64,000 nucleotides of DNA from Streptomyces sp. NRRL S-350 (GCF_000719705.1 NZ_JOHO01000007.1:124001-188000); one strand, 5' to 3'; numbered from the stretch's first letter, positions 23,446 through 32,885 are shown. Notes: generated by a model from the sequence alone, not told the origin. Translations and numbers: made by a program.

Positions 23446-25773
23446 TCAGCGCCCGGGCGTCGCGGGCCGGGGGCCGTCCGCGCTCAGGTCGGTGAGCGCC
23501 TCGGTGAGCAGTTCGCGGGCCTCCTCGGGCCGGCCCTGCTCGATCAGCGCGGTGCCGAGCTCGGTCAGGGTCTTGGTCATGCTGTCCGGCCGGCCGACCG
23601 CCTCGTAGTGCACCAGCGCCTGCCGGTAGGCCTTCTCGGCGGCCGGCCAGCGCCGCAACGCCGCGCGGTCCAGGCCGAGTTCGTGCGCGGTCATGGCGGC
23701 CAGCAGGTGCATCAGCGGCGAGGACCAGCGGTCCACCAGTTCCAGGGCGCCAGCCAGCGCCCGCCGGCGGGTGTCCACCGCGTCCTCGGCCCGGCCGGAC
23801 TCGCGAAGGCAGTTGGCGGCGCCGCGCAGGGTGACCAGCCGGCCGATCATGGCCGCGCGGCCGTCCACCTCGGCGAAGGCGTCCGAGGCCCGGTGGTAGG
23901 CGTCGATCGCCTCCCGGTGGCGGCGCAGGTAGCGCAGACCGGCGGCGAGGTAGGTGAGCGCCCAGCCCTGCTGCTCCCGGTCGCCGAGTTCCTTCGCCAA
24001 CTCCAGCCCCTCGGCGGCGAGTTCGACGCCGCGCTGGTAGCGGTGCAGGCAGGTGACGTACGTCCAGGCGAGGTAGTTGACGTGCACCGCCTCGGCGCGC
24101 CGGTCGCCGAGCGCGCGGGCGGCGTCGACCGAGAGCTGGAACACCTCCGCCCAGGTCCCCCAGCTCAACAGCCGGTCGGAGAACCAGTGCATGGCCTCGG
24201 CGGTGTCGACGACCTCCCGGTACCGGCCGGCCCGCTGCGCCTGGTGCAGGGCGGCCAGCCACTCCGGGTGCTCGTACTCCAGCCAGCGCGCCGCTTCGGT
24301 GAGGCGCTCGGGGCCGGCGCCGGTGGCCGCGGCGTCGTCCTGCTCGCGCTCGGGGTCGAACCGCAGGCCGTAGGCCGCCGCCCGGTCGAGGATCCGGCGT
24401 CCGGCCGCGGTCCGGGCGTCGGCCAGTTCCTCCGGCGTCTCGTCGGCGGCCAGCCGCTCGCCCGCGTAGAGCCGCACGAGGTCGTGCAGGCGGTAGCGGT
24501 CCGGGGTGGCCGGCTGCACCAGCCCGGCGTCGACGAGCTGTTCCAGGACCAGTTCGGTCCGGGCCGACGACCGGCCCGCGTAGGCCGCCGCGACGGCCGC
24601 CGTGAAGTCCGCTCCCGCTGTCAACGCGCAGCGCCGTAGCACCAGTTGGGACTCGGCTGGCAGCCGCCGGTAGGACAGCTCGAAGGCCGGGCGGACGGCC
24701 AGGTCACCGGTCTCCAGCAGGTCCAGGCGGTTCTCCTCGGCCGCGAGCTGGCGCACCAGGTGGGCGACCGGCTGCTGCGGCCGGGCGACCAGCCGCTGCC
24801 CGGCGATCCGCAACGCCAGCGGCAGGTAACCGCAGAGCCGGGCCAGTTCGGCGGTGGCGTCGGGCGCCGCCTCGATCCGCTCGCGGCCCGCGATCCGGGC
24901 CAGCAGTCCGGCCGCCTCGGCCGGGGCGAGCACGTCCAGGCTCAGCCGGTGCACCGACTCCAGGCCGGGCAGCACGCTGCGGCTGGTCACGATCGTCACG
25001 GCCGGCCCGGAGCCCGGCAGCAGCGGACGCACCTGGCCCTCGTCGGCGGCGTTGTCCAGCACCAGGACGAGCCGCCGCTCGCGCACCAGGGCCCGGTAGA
25101 GCCCGGCCCGCTCCTCCGTGCCGGCGGGCACCGCGGCGTCCGCGACACCCAGGGCGCGCAGCACCTGGCCGAGCGCGTCACGTGCCGTCAGCGGCTGCGC
25201 GGACATCCCGCCGAGGTCGAGGGAGAGCTGGCCGTCGGGGAAGCGCGGGGCCAGGGTGTGGGCGGCGTGCAGGGCGAAAGCCGTCTTGCCGAGGCCGGGT
25301 TGACCGCTGACCAGCACCACGCGCGGGTGGGCGGGGTGGTCGTCCGCGGCGAGGCCGACGAGCGCGGCCAGGGCGTCCTCGCGGGCGGTGAAGTCGGCGA
25401 TGTCGCGCGGCAGGGCGAGGGCGCTCTGGCCGGCGCCGGCGGGCGCCTCGGGCAGCGGCTCCCGGGGCGCGGCCTGGGCCGGCACCGGGGCCTGGCCCGG
25501 CCGGACGCCGCGCGGGCGCCCGCACTGCGCGGCCCGGTCCAGCGCGTCGCCCTGCCGCTCGTCCAGCCCGAGGGCGACGGCCAGGGCGCGGACGGTGCGG
25601 CGCTGCGGCCCGCGGGTCCGGCCGCGCTCCATGTCCCCGAGGGCGCGCAGGCTCACTCCGGCGGCCGCGGCGAGCTCCTCCTGCGTCAGGCCGGCCGCGA
25701 CCCGGTGCCCGGTCAGCAGGCGGCTGAACTCGCCCGTGTCCGCGCCCGCCCCGGTGCCGCCGCCAGCCGTCAT
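23446..25773 (-). CDS. XRE-NB-ARC-TPR (STAND) regulator
   Basis: A 775-residue multidomain regulator. Residues about 14-75 are an XRE helix-turn-helix (AAGLTQEELAAAAGVSLRAL, GDMERGR). A short Pro-rich linker leads to an NB-ARC ATPase: Walker A GQPGLGKTAF, Walker B LVLVLDNAA, sensor TIVTSRS and the GxP-type motif CGYLPLALRIAG. TPR-like helices fill about residues 480-770. Such proteins are ATP-dependent switches that respond to an unknown ligand. A GTG/ATG choice upstream adds only 13 residues; the ATG at 25773 is preferred. A 12-bp inverted repeat sits 40-80 bp upstream. Confidence 0.8.
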   Translation of the reverse strand: MTAGGGTGAGADTGEFSRLLTGHRVAAGLTQEELAAAAGVSLRALGDMERGRTRGPQRRTVRALAVALGLDERQGDALDRAAQCGRPRGVRPGQAPVPAQAAPREPLPEAPAGAGQSALALPRDIADFTAREDALAALVGLAADDHPAHPRVVLVSGQPGLGKTAFALHAAHTLAPRFPDGQLSLDLGGMSAQPLTARDALGQVLRALGVADAAVPAGTEERAGLYRALVRERRLVLVLDNAADEGQVRPLLPGSGPAVTIVTSRSVLPGLESVHRLSLDVLAPAEAAGLLARIAGRERIEAAPDATAELARLCGYLPLALRIAGQRLVARPQQPVAHLVRQLAAEENRLDLLETGDLAVRPAFELSYRRLPAESQLVLRRCALTAGADFTAAVAAAYAGRSSARTELVLEQLVDAGLVQPATPDRYRLHDLVRLYAGERLAADETPEELADARTAAGRRILDRAAAYGLRFDPEREQDDAAATGAGPERLTEAARWLEYEHPEWLAALHQAQRAGRYREVVDTAEAMHWFSDRLLSWGTWAEVFQLSVDAARALGDRRAEAVHVNYLAWTYVTCLHRYQRGVELAAEGLELAKELGDREQQGWALTYLAAGLRYLRRHREAIDAYHRASDAFAEVDGRAAMIGRLVTLRGAANCLRESGRAEDAVDTRRRALAGALELVDRWSSPLMHLLAAMTAHELGLDRAALRRWPAAEKAYRQALVHYEAVGRPDSMTKTLTELGTALIEQGRPEEARELLTEALTDLSADGPRPATPGR

Positions 25774-25810
25774 GCCCCGCCCCCGCTCCGTCGGTCCCCG
25801 CCAGTTCCGC

Positions 25811-25855
25811 ACTTCTGCCTGGAACCCTGTCCGGCAGACCGTGCCAGGCAGAAGT
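25811..25855. promoter_or_regulatory. Long-arm inverted repeat upstream of the STAND regulator
   Basis: ACTTCTGCCTGG (25811-25822) and CCAGGCAGAAGT (25844-25855) are perfect 12-bp arms with a 21-bp spacer, centred about 60 bp upstream of the ATG at 25773. This fits a dimer site in which each arm contacts one protein, perhaps for autoregulation; a leader RNA hairpin is the alternative. Confidence 0.65.
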
Positions 25856-25963
25856 ATGCCGCGCCGGAGGAGTTCTTCGTACTCGGCCGCCGGTGAACGC
25901 CTCCGCGCAGCTCAGACGTGGTGTCGGAGTGTGGGGCGCACCGGTGGCGGGCGGGGCGTGCCG

Positions 25964-25987
25964 GGCGGAACTGCCGATAGTTCCGCC
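25964..25987. other. Inverted repeat in the gap between two STAND genes
   Basis: GGCGGAACT and AGTTCCGCC flank a six-base loop. The second arm is followed by further copies of GTTCCGCCTGCG. It lies in a 343-bp gene-free stretch (25774-26116) that holds otherwise only the operator at 25811-25855 and the hairpin at 26020-26044. Confidence 0.5.
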
Positions 25988-26019
25988 TGCGGTTCCGCCT
26001 GCGGTCAGCAGTTTCCCAG

Positions 26020-26044
26020 CCCGCCCGGCCCCTCGCCGGGCGGG
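26020..26044 (-). terminator. Hairpin terminator after the SARP gene
   Basis: CCCGCCCGGC and GCCGGGCGGG (10-bp perfect arms, five-base loop), 73 bases past the stop of the minus-strand SARP gene. No T-tract. Confidence 0.6.
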
Positions 26045-26116
26045 GCGCTCCGCGCTGCCCGCCGGGGCGTCGCCGGGCTCCCCGCGGGCGAGGCGCCCCC
26101 GGCGTTCCGCCCCCGG

Positions 26117-28921
26117 TCAGGGGTCCCCCGCCACCAGCGCGAGCGCCCGCTGCCGCGCCTCGGCGCCCTCCACGCCGCGGCCCAACTCGCACAGCAGGTC
26201 GGCGAGCAGGCCGTGCGAGCGCGCCTCCAGCGCCGGGTCGCCCACCGTGCGGCCCAGGGCGACGGCGAGCCGGGCGGAGGAGAGGGCGGCGTCGCGGCGG
26301 CCGAGCGCGTGCAGCGCGCGGGCGCGGCTGTGCGCGGCGAGGACGGCCTCCGCCCCGCCGGTGCGGGCGGTGGCGGCCCGGACGGCCTCGTCGGCGTGGG
26401 CGAGGGCCGGACCGGCGTCGCCGGCGAGGACCAGCGCGTCGGCGAGGCCGGTGAGCGAGCGGACCAGCAGGTGGCCGGTGGCGGGCGTACGGGCGGCGGC
26501 CACCAGGTCGGTCAGCAGCGGCAGCGCCCGGTCGTAGCGCCCGGCCCGCACCAGCGCGGCGGCCACCCGGCTGCGGCACTCGTGGCGCAGCACCGGGTCG
26601 CCGGCCCGGTCGGCCGCCGCGACGGCGCGGTCCAGGTGCTCGGCGGCGGTGCGGTGGGCCGTGCGGGCGACGTGCAGGACGGCGAGGTCGGTGCCGAGCC
26701 GGGCGACGGCCGCCTCGTCCCCGTCGGCGCGCGCGGCGCTCAGCCCGGCCTCGACGACGGCCCGCCAGTGGGTCCGTTCGTGACCGGTGGTCTCGTACAG
26801 CAGGCCGATCCGGTGGGCGAGTTGCCAGGACTGCGCGGTCCGGCCGTACTGCTCGGCGCAGAGCACGACGGCCCGCAGGGCACTCTCCTCGCGGCGGAAC
26901 CAGGCCGCCGCCCGCTCGCTGCCGCCGCCCGCCGTGCTCTCGGCCGTCCAGCCGGCGGTGGCGGCCAGGTAGTGCGCGATCAGCCGGTCGAGGGCGACGA
27001 ACCGCTCGTCGCAGGTGAGTTCGGCGGCCCGCCGGGCGGCGTAGCGGCGGACCAGCTCGCGCCGGGTGTAGCGGCCGGGGGTCGCCTCCTCCAGCAGGTG
27101 GACGGCGTCCAGCCGGGCCAGCAGGGTGCGGGTGGCGGCGGGCGGGAGGTCGGCGAGGGCGGCGGCGGTGGCAGTGTCGATCACCGCGCCGGGGTGCAGG
27201 CCGAGCAGGGTGAACAGCCGGGCGGCGGCGGCCGGCAGCGTCCGGTACGTCCGGTCCAGCGCGGCGGTGAGGCCGAGCGGGCCGCGGGCCGTGCCGGTGC
27301 CGGTGCCGGACAGGGCGGCCAACCCGGTCTCCTCGTCGGTGAGTTCGCTGACGAGGTCGCCCGGAGTCCAGTCGGGTCGGGCGGCCAGCCGGGCGGCGGC
27401 CAGGCGCAGGGCGAGCGGCAGCCGGTCGCACCGCTCGGCGAGTTCGGCGACGGCTTCGCGGTCCTCGCCCGTCCGGTCGGGGCCGACGGTCCGGGCGAGG
27501 AGCTCGGCGGCGTCCTCGGCCGGGAGCACGCCCAGCGGGAGCGGGACACCGCCGGCGCGGACCAGCAGGGGGCGCAGCCGGTCGCGGCTGGTGACGACGG
27601 CGACGGGCGCCGGGGCCGCCTCCCCGTACCCGGGGCGGTCACCGTGGTCGGAGCCGTCCTCGGGGCGTCTCGACGGCGGGTCGGGCAACTGCGGGTCGGG
27701 CGATGACGCGGGCAGCACCGGGTCGGGCAACGACCGGTCGGGCAACGACGCGGGCAGCGCCGGGTCCGGCAAGGGTGGATCGGGCAACAGGGGGGCCAGC
27801 TGCTCGTACGAGGCGGCGTCGTCCAGCACGACCAGTGTCCGCCGGCCGCGGAGCAGGGCGCGGTACCGCCGGGAGCGCTCGTCGGTGGAGGTGGGCAGGG
27901 CGTCCTGGGCGACGCCGAGGGCGGTGAGGAACTCCGCCAGGACGTCGGCGGGGTCGCGCGGCCCGTCGGGGTCGGAGCCGCGCAGGTCGGCGCGGATCAC
28001 GCCGTCCGGGAAGTGCCGGGCGCCGCGCTGCGCCGCCCAGTGCCGGACGAGCGCGGTCTTGCCGACCCCCGCCGGGCCGGTGACCAGGACCGGCCGGCCG
28101 GCCCGGGCGGCGGGCAACGCCGCGTCCAACCGGACGAGTTCGGCCGTCCGCCCGACGAACCGGCGGTCCGGCGCGGTCGGGCGGGCGCTGAACAGGGCAC
28201 CGGCACTCCGCAGTTCCGGCCCCGGCGGGCCGGAGAGCCGGGCCACCGCCCGCTCGTACCGCTCCCGTGCCTCCGCGTGTCGGCCGGCCTGCGCCAGGCA
28301 GTGCACCAGCCGGGCGGCCAGCACCTGCCGGGACGGGTGGGCGTCGGCCGCCTCGGCCAGTTCGGCGGCCGACTCGCCGCCCCGGCCCGCCCGGAGCAGC
28401 CCCTCCGCCAGCCGTTCCAGGGCGCGCAGCCGCAGGTCGGTCAGGGACGGGAGGACTCGCTCGCGCAGCAGCACGGAGCCGCAGTCGACGAGCGCGGGGC
28501 CGCGCCACAGGTCCAGTGCGGCGCGCAGCAGTGGCACCGCCGGGTCCTCCGGCGCCCCGTCCGCCCGGCCGGGGGGCTCGGGCCGCAGCACGCCCGCCTC
28601 CTCGCAGAGCCGGCCGAAGCGCAGCGCGTCGACCCGGTCGGGCTCGCCGGTCAGCACGTATCCGGCCCCCCGGGTACCCAGCTCCAGGCCCGCCCCGTCC
28701 AGCAGTTGGCGCAGGGCCGCGACGTGCCCCTGCAGCGCGGCCCGCGCGGTGGGCGGCGCCGCGCCGTCCCAGACCAGTCCGATCAGCTCCTCGGTGGTCA
28801 CCGTCCGGTTCAGCCGCACGGCGAGCGCGCTCAGCAGCGCCCGCCGCTTCGGGGCCGAGGGCGTCACGTCCCTGCCGTCCTCCCGCCGCACGACCACCGG
28901 CCCGAGCAGATCGATGTGCAT
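26117..28921 (-). CDS. SARP-NB-ARC-TPR regulator (AfsR-like)
   Basis: A 934-residue AfsR-type protein. Residues 1-95 are an OmpR-like winged helix (MHIDLLGPVVVRRED, RRALLSALAVRLNRTVTTEEL). Residues about 97-245 are the bacterial transcriptional activation domain (VDALRFGRLCEEAG). The NB-ARC part has Walker A GPAGVGKTAL, Walker B TLVVLDDAA and sensor VVTSRDR. TPR-like helices follow to the end. Between Walker B and the sensor is an odd insert of about 40 residues with repeated Leu-Pro-Asp-Pro. A very strong GGGGGAGGAG ribosome site fixes the ATG. No biosynthetic cluster is adjacent. Divergent from a second SARP gene. Confidence 0.85.
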   Translation of the reverse strand: MHIDLLGPVVVRREDGRDVTPSAPKRRALLSALAVRLNRTVTTEELIGLVWDGAAPPTARAALQGHVAALRQLLDGAGLELGTRGAGYVLTGEPDRVDALRFGRLCEEAGVLRPEPPGRADGAPEDPAVPLLRAALDLWRGPALVDCGSVLLRERVLPSLTDLRLRALERLAEGLLRAGRGGESAAELAEAADAHPSRQVLAARLVHCLAQAGRHAEARERYERAVARLSGPPGPELRSAGALFSARPTAPDRRFVGRTAELVRLDAALPAARAGRPVLVTGPAGVGKTALVRHWAAQRGARHFPDGVIRADLRGSDPDGPRDPADVLAEFLTALGVAQDALPTSTDERSRRYRALLRGRRTLVVLDDAASYEQLAPLLPDPPLPDPALPASLPDRSLPDPVLPASSPDPQLPDPPSRRPEDGSDHGDRPGYGEAAPAPVAVVTSRDRLRPLLVRAGGVPLPLGVLPAEDAAELLARTVGPDRTGEDREAVAELAERCDRLPLALRLAAARLAARPDWTPGDLVSELTDEETGLAALSGTGTGTARGPLGLTAALDRTYRTLPAAAARLFTLLGLHPGAVIDTATAAALADLPPAATRTLLARLDAVHLLEEATPGRYTRRELVRRYAARRAAELTCDERFVALDRLIAHYLAATAGWTAESTAGGGSERAAAWFRREESALRAVVLCAEQYGRTAQSWQLAHRIGLLYETTGHERTHWRAVVEAGLSAARADGDEAAVARLGTDLAVLHVARTAHRTAAEHLDRAVAAADRAGDPVLRHECRSRVAAALVRAGRYDRALPLLTDLVAAARTPATGHLLVRSLTGLADALVLAGDAGPALAHADEAVRAATARTGGAEAVLAAHSRARALHALGRRDAALSSARLAVALGRTVGDPALEARSHGLLADLLCELGRGVEGAEARQRALALVAGDP
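27675..27795. repeat. Degenerate repeats encoding the LPDP insert
   Basis: Seven or so imperfect 12-30 base units built on GGGTCGGGCAAC, in frame within the NB-ARC domain of the SARP regulator, roughly residues 376-416. They encode LPDP/LPDR/LPAS units. Confidence 0.75.
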
Positions 28922-29142
28922 GCGCTCCTCTCCTCCCCCACCCGTGGGCCCCCCGAACCGTTCGAGGATAGGCCCGACCTGCCCGTTCACGCCGCGGCCG
29001 CCCGCCCGGCCCGGCGCGGACACCGGGGGCGCGGGGCCCCACGGTGGCCGCCGCAACCGGCGCCCGCCCCACCCGCGTCCCCCGAGGGCAGGGGCGGTGG
29101 AGTGTCACGGACCGGACAGGTCCGCGCACTACACTGCTTCAC

Positions 29143-29162
29143 CCCGAGGGCGGACCCTCGGG
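29143..29162 (+). promoter_or_regulatory. Hairpin and likely -10 element before the second SARP gene
   Basis: CCCGAGGG-CGGA-CCCTCGGG is a perfect 20-bp stem-loop 28 bp before the GTG at 29191. A TACACT hexamer at 29130-29135 could be a -10 element, which would place the hairpin at the 5' end of the mRNA. The remaining 269-bp divergent gap shows no gene. Confidence 0.4.
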
Positions 29163-29190
29163 TCCGGCGTGGGGTGAGGTGGGGGTACTG

Positions 29191-32070
29191 GTGCGGATTC
29201 GGCTGCTCGGCCCGGTGGAGTTGCGGGTCGAGGCGGACGGTTTCGCCACCTTGGCCGGGGCTCAGCAGCGGGCGATCATGGCGCTGCTGGCGCTGCGGCT
29301 GGGGCGTGTGGTCACCGTCGACCAGTTCTGCGAGGTGCTGTGGGGGGAACGGCCCCCGGCCAGTGCGCGGGCGGCGGTGCAGGGGCACGTCGCCGCGCTG
29401 CGCAAGGTGCTCGCCTTCACACCGTTCGAGCTGCACACCCGGGCCTCGGGCTACCTGCTGACCGGGCCGGCCGACGAGGTGGACGCGCTGCGGTTCGAGG
29501 CGCTGGCGGAGCGGGCCGCCGAGCACGCCCGCCGCGGTGGCGACGCGGAGGCGATCGCCCTGCTGGAGGAGGCGCTGCGGCTGTGGCGCGGTGAGGCCCT
29601 GGCCGACCTGCCCGACACTCCGGCGCGCGCGGCCGCGGTGGACCACCTGAAGCAGGCCGGCACCGACGCCCTGCTCTGCTGGGCCGGACTGCGGCTGCGC
29701 CAGGGCACCGGTGCGGCGGCGGTCGCGGTCCTGGAGCAGAACGTCCGGACGGACGGACTGCGCGAGGAGCTGGTGGCGCTGCTGATGCGCTGCCTGCACC
29801 AGGCCGGACGGCCCGCGGACGCCCTGGCCGCCTACCACCGGGCCCGGCAGCGGCTGGACCGCGAACTGGGGATCCGGCCCGGCCCGGTGCTGCAGGCGGC
29901 GCTCACCGAGGTACTCGCCGACGACCGTCCGGAGCGGCTCCCCGCCGCACCCCCGACCGACGCCGTCGGCCCGGGGCCCCACGCGGCGAACACCGCGACC
30001 GCCACGAACGGCGCCCACGGCCCGCACGGCCCGCACGCGCCCTGTCGGCTCCCCCGCCGGCCCGTGGACTTCGTCGGACGGGAGAGCGAGCTCCGCCGGC
30101 TCGACCACGACTGCGGCCCCGACCGCGCCGGGGACGGCCCGGTACTGGTCGTCGGCCCCGCCGGGGTCGGCAAGAGCACGCTGGTCACCGCCTGGGCGCA
30201 CCGGGCCGCCGCCCGCTTCCCGGACGGCCGGCTCTACGCCGACCTGCACGGCCTGGCCCCGGACGGCCCGGCCCGGCCCGACGCCGTCCTCGCCGACTTC
30301 CTGCACGTGCTCGGCGTCCCGCCCGACGAGGTGCCCGACGACCTCGCCGGACGCGCCGCGCTCTACCGTCAACGAACGTACGGCCGGAGGCTGTTGGTGG
30401 TCCTGGACGACGCCGCCGACGCCGACCAGGTCGCCGACCTCCTGCCCGAGGGCCCCGGCTGCGCCGCCCTGGTCACCAGCCGCGGCTCGCTGGAGGACCT
30501 GGTCGCCCTCGACGGGGCCACGCTGCTGCGCCTGGCACCACTGCCCCCGGACGACGCGCTGCTCCTCCTGGAACGCGCCCTGACGCCGGAACGGGTGCGC
30601 GCCGAGCCGGACGCCGCCACCCGGCTCGCCCGGCTCTGCGACCACCTGCCGCTCGCCCTGCGGATCGCCGCCGCCCAGCTGGCCGCCCAGCCGGGCTGGA
30701 CGATCGCCGCGCTGGCCGCCGAACTCGCCGACGAGGACACCCGGCTGGCCGTCCTGGACGCCGACGGCCCCCTCGGCCTGAGCGCGGAGCTCCAACTGAC
30801 CTATCATCACCTCTCCGATTCCGCCGCCGAGTTGCTGGCCGCGCTGGCCGGCCACCCCGGAGCCGAGGTGGACACCCTGGCGAGCGCCGCCCTGCTGCGC
30901 ACCGACACCGCCACCGCACACCGGGCACTCGGCGAACTGGCCGCGCACCACCTGCTCACCGGCGCCGCCCCCGGCCGCTACGGCCGCACCGACCTGGTGC
31001 GCCTGTTCGGTGCCGGCCTGCTCGACGGGAAGCCCGAACCGTACCGGCGCCTGCTGCGCGAACGCCTGGCGGACTACTACCTCGCCGCCCTGCAGCGCTG
31101 CGGCTCCTTCCTCGACCCGGGCCAGGAGGACGCCGACCAGCCGGCCCACCGGCCGCCGGCCGTCCCGACGGTCGTCGACATCCGCAGCGCGCTCGACTGG
31201 TTCCGCTCCGAGGAGCCCGCGATCCGCGCGCTCGTCGACACCACCGCCGTCACCGACCCCGGCCGTGCCTGGCGGCTCGCCCTGACCTCGGGCTCGCTGT
31301 ACTACGGCGCCAGCCGCTTCACCGACTGGCTCGCCCGCGCCCGCACCGGCCAGGAGGCCGCCGAGCGCTGCGGCGACCCGGTCGCGGTGGCGCTGCTGCT
31401 CAACTGCCGCGCGCAGGCCCTGGTCGGGCTCGAACGGCGGCACGAGTCCGCGGAGGCCGCACGCAAGGCGGTGGCCGCCGCCGAGTCCGCGGACGGCCCG
31501 GCGGCCGCCTCCGCGCGCGTGCGGGCACTCGCCACCCTGGCGCTGGTCACCGCGATGCTCGGCAACTCCGCCGAGGCCGAGCGGCTGGCGGCCTCCGCCA
31601 CCGCCCTGGCCCTGGAGAGCGGCAACCGCCGCCGGCTGGTCGACGCCAAGGTCCACCAGGGTTGGGTCAGCCTGGCCACCGGTGACCGGGAGGGCGCCCA
31701 GCACCGTTCCCGCGAGGCCCGCGAGCTGCTGCCCCCCACCCCGGTCACCCAGGTCCACCTGTGGTCGATGCTGACCGAGGCGCAGGCCCTGCCGCCGACC
31801 GTCCGCGGCGACACCGCCGACCTCGCCTGGCACCGGCTGCTCGCCGCGTGCGAGGAAGCGGGCCTGCTCTACCTGCACGCGCTCGCCGAACAGTCCTACG
31901 CCGCCCACCTGCTGTCCCGCGGCCGGGAGCCCGAAGTCCGGGACCGGCTGCGCACGGCCCTGGACCGCTTCCGCTCGCACGACCGGCAGGCGGGCTACCG
32001 GAGCGAGTTCACCACCAGCCTGGAGGAGTCGCTCGACCTGCGCGCCGCCGACCGGTCACCGCGAGGCTGA
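29191..32070 (+). CDS. SARP-NB-ARC-TPR regulator (AfsR-like)
   Basis: A 959-residue regulator with the same plan as its divergent neighbour: winged helix (VRIRLLGPVELRVEADG, then RAIMALLALRLGRVVTVDQF), activation domain (residues about 98-245, ending RELGIRPGPVLQAAL), a variable linker, and NB-ARC with Walker A GPAGVGKSTL, Walker B LLVVLDDAA, sensor LVTSRGS and DHLPLALRIAA. TPR helices fill the last 350 residues. The GTG at 29191 matches the start of the winged helix and has GGTGGGGG upstream; longer readings enter the promoter. Its last 15 bases overlap the 3' end of the convergent sigma gene. Confidence 0.85.
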   Translation: MRIRLLGPVELRVEADGFATLAGAQQRAIMALLALRLGRVVTVDQFCEVLWGERPPASARAAVQGHVAALRKVLAFTPFELHTRASGYLLTGPADEVDALRFEALAERAAEHARRGGDAEAIALLEEALRLWRGEALADLPDTPARAAAVDHLKQAGTDALLCWAGLRLRQGTGAAAVAVLEQNVRTDGLREELVALLMRCLHQAGRPADALAAYHRARQRLDRELGIRPGPVLQAALTEVLADDRPERLPAAPPTDAVGPGPHAANTATATNGAHGPHGPHAPCRLPRRPVDFVGRESELRRLDHDCGPDRAGDGPVLVVGPAGVGKSTLVTAWAHRAAARFPDGRLYADLHGLAPDGPARPDAVLADFLHVLGVPPDEVPDDLAGRAALYRQRTYGRRLLVVLDDAADADQVADLLPEGPGCAALVTSRGSLEDLVALDGATLLRLAPLPPDDALLLLERALTPERVRAEPDAATRLARLCDHLPLALRIAAAQLAAQPGWTIAALAAELADEDTRLAVLDADGPLGLSAELQLTYHHLSDSAAELLAALAGHPGAEVDTLASAALLRTDTATAHRALGELAAHHLLTGAAPGRYGRTDLVRLFGAGLLDGKPEPYRRLLRERLADYYLAALQRCGSFLDPGQEDADQPAHRPPAVPTVVDIRSALDWFRSEEPAIRALVDTTAVTDPGRAWRLALTSGSLYYGASRFTDWLARARTGQEAAERCGDPVAVALLLNCRAQALVGLERRHESAEAARKAVAAAESADGPAAASARVRALATLALVTAMLGNSAEAERLAASATALALESGNRRRLVDAKVHQGWVSLATGDREGAQHRSREARELLPPTPVTQVHLWSMLTEAQALPPTVRGDTADLAWHRLLAACEEAGLLYLHALAEQSYAAHLLSRGREPEVRDRLRTALDRFRSHDRQAGYRSEFTTSLEESLDLRAADRSPRG

Positions 32071-32724
32071 CGCCGCGCCCTTCTCCGCCCCCGCGCCCGC
32101 ACAGCCGCGCTCCGGCGGCGCGTACCCGTGCTCGGCCGCCAGGACCGGGCGCAGCGCCCGGATCGCGTAGAAGTTCCGGGACTTGACCGTCCCGGGCGGC
32201 ACCCCGAGCCGGGCCGAGGCCTCCAGCACCGACCGGTCCTTCAGGTGGAGCTCGACCAGCACCTCGCGGTGGTGCTTCTGCACCCGCCGCAGCGCCAGCG
32301 CGATGTCCCGGGCGACCACCACCTGCTCGTACGGGTCCTCGGCGAGCGGGCGGTCCTCCATCGGCTCGCCGATCACCTCCTTGGCGCGGGCCGCGGCCAT
32401 CCGGTAGTGATCGATCGCGATCCGCCGGGCCACCGTGAACAGCCAGGGCCGGCTCTGCTCGGGCCCGGCGCTCAGCGCCTCGGGGTGCTGCCAGGCGCGC
32501 AGCAGGGTCTCCTGCAGGATGTCCTCGGCCTTGCCGCGGTCCCCGCCGGTGGCCCGCAGCAGCGCGCGCAGCAGGTAGCCGCCGTGCAGCCGGTGGATCT
32601 CGGCGAGCATCTCGGGGTCGAGGGTCGGGCGGGCGGCCGGGTCGGCGGCACCCCCCGCCGTGTCCGACGGGCCCGCGGCGGGCTGGGCGACGGGCGTGGG
32701 CTGGGCGACGGACGGCTTCGACAC
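32056..32724 (-). CDS. ECF-like RNA polymerase sigma factor
   Basis: A 222-residue sigma-70 family factor. Region 2 spans about residues 45-115 (LHGGYLLRALLRATGG, AEDILQETLLRAWQHP, RPWLFTVARRIAIDHYR). Region 4 spans about 140-195 (VQKHHREVLVELHLKDRS, EASARLGVPPGTVKSR). The first 35 residues are a Pro/Ala-rich extension and the last 20 a Gly/Ala tail. The start is GTG with GAGAGG upstream. No anti-sigma gene is attached; the next gene on the strand is an unrelated small protein. Confidence 0.85.
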   Translation of the reverse strand: MSKPSVAQPTPVAQPAAGPSDTAGGAADPAARPTLDPEMLAEIHRLHGGYLLRALLRATGGDRGKAEDILQETLLRAWQHPEALSAGPEQSRPWLFTVARRIAIDHYRMAAARAKEVIGEPMEDRPLAEDPYEQVVVARDIALALRRVQKHHREVLVELHLKDRSVLEASARLGVPPGTVKSRNFYAIRALRPVLAAEHGYAPPERGCAGAGAEKGAASASR

Positions 32725-32864
32725 GCGCTACCTCTCAGGTCAGGCAGGGGCACACGGCACGGGCAGGGCACCGCTGGGCGCCGCCGGACCTCCCCGGCAG
32801 CTTCTGCGACAGCACACTGCCGGACCCCGCCAAGTCCTCACCAACGATCCGCCAACGCCCGAAC

Positions 32865-32885
32865 CGTTGCACGAAATCCGCAACG
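32865..32885. promoter_or_regulatory. Inverted repeat upstream of the sigma gene
   Basis: CGTTGC and GCAACG flank nine bases, about 140 bp upstream of the sigma start, in a comparatively AT-rich part of the 299-bp gap 32725-33023. Additional CGTTG copies lie nearby. No gene is seen in this gap. Confidence 0.35.

Noticed and set aside
28987..31980. Very long minus-strand open frame opposite the SARP gene
   Set aside because: High GC leaves antisense frames open. Its composition (Gly/Gln/Arg/Val-rich, no domain) is typical of a shadow of the real plus-strand gene.
23446..32070. Antibiotic biosynthetic cluster implied by SARP genes
   Set aside because: No synthase, synthetase, precursor or tailoring gene set surrounds them; nearby genes are regulators and hydrolases.
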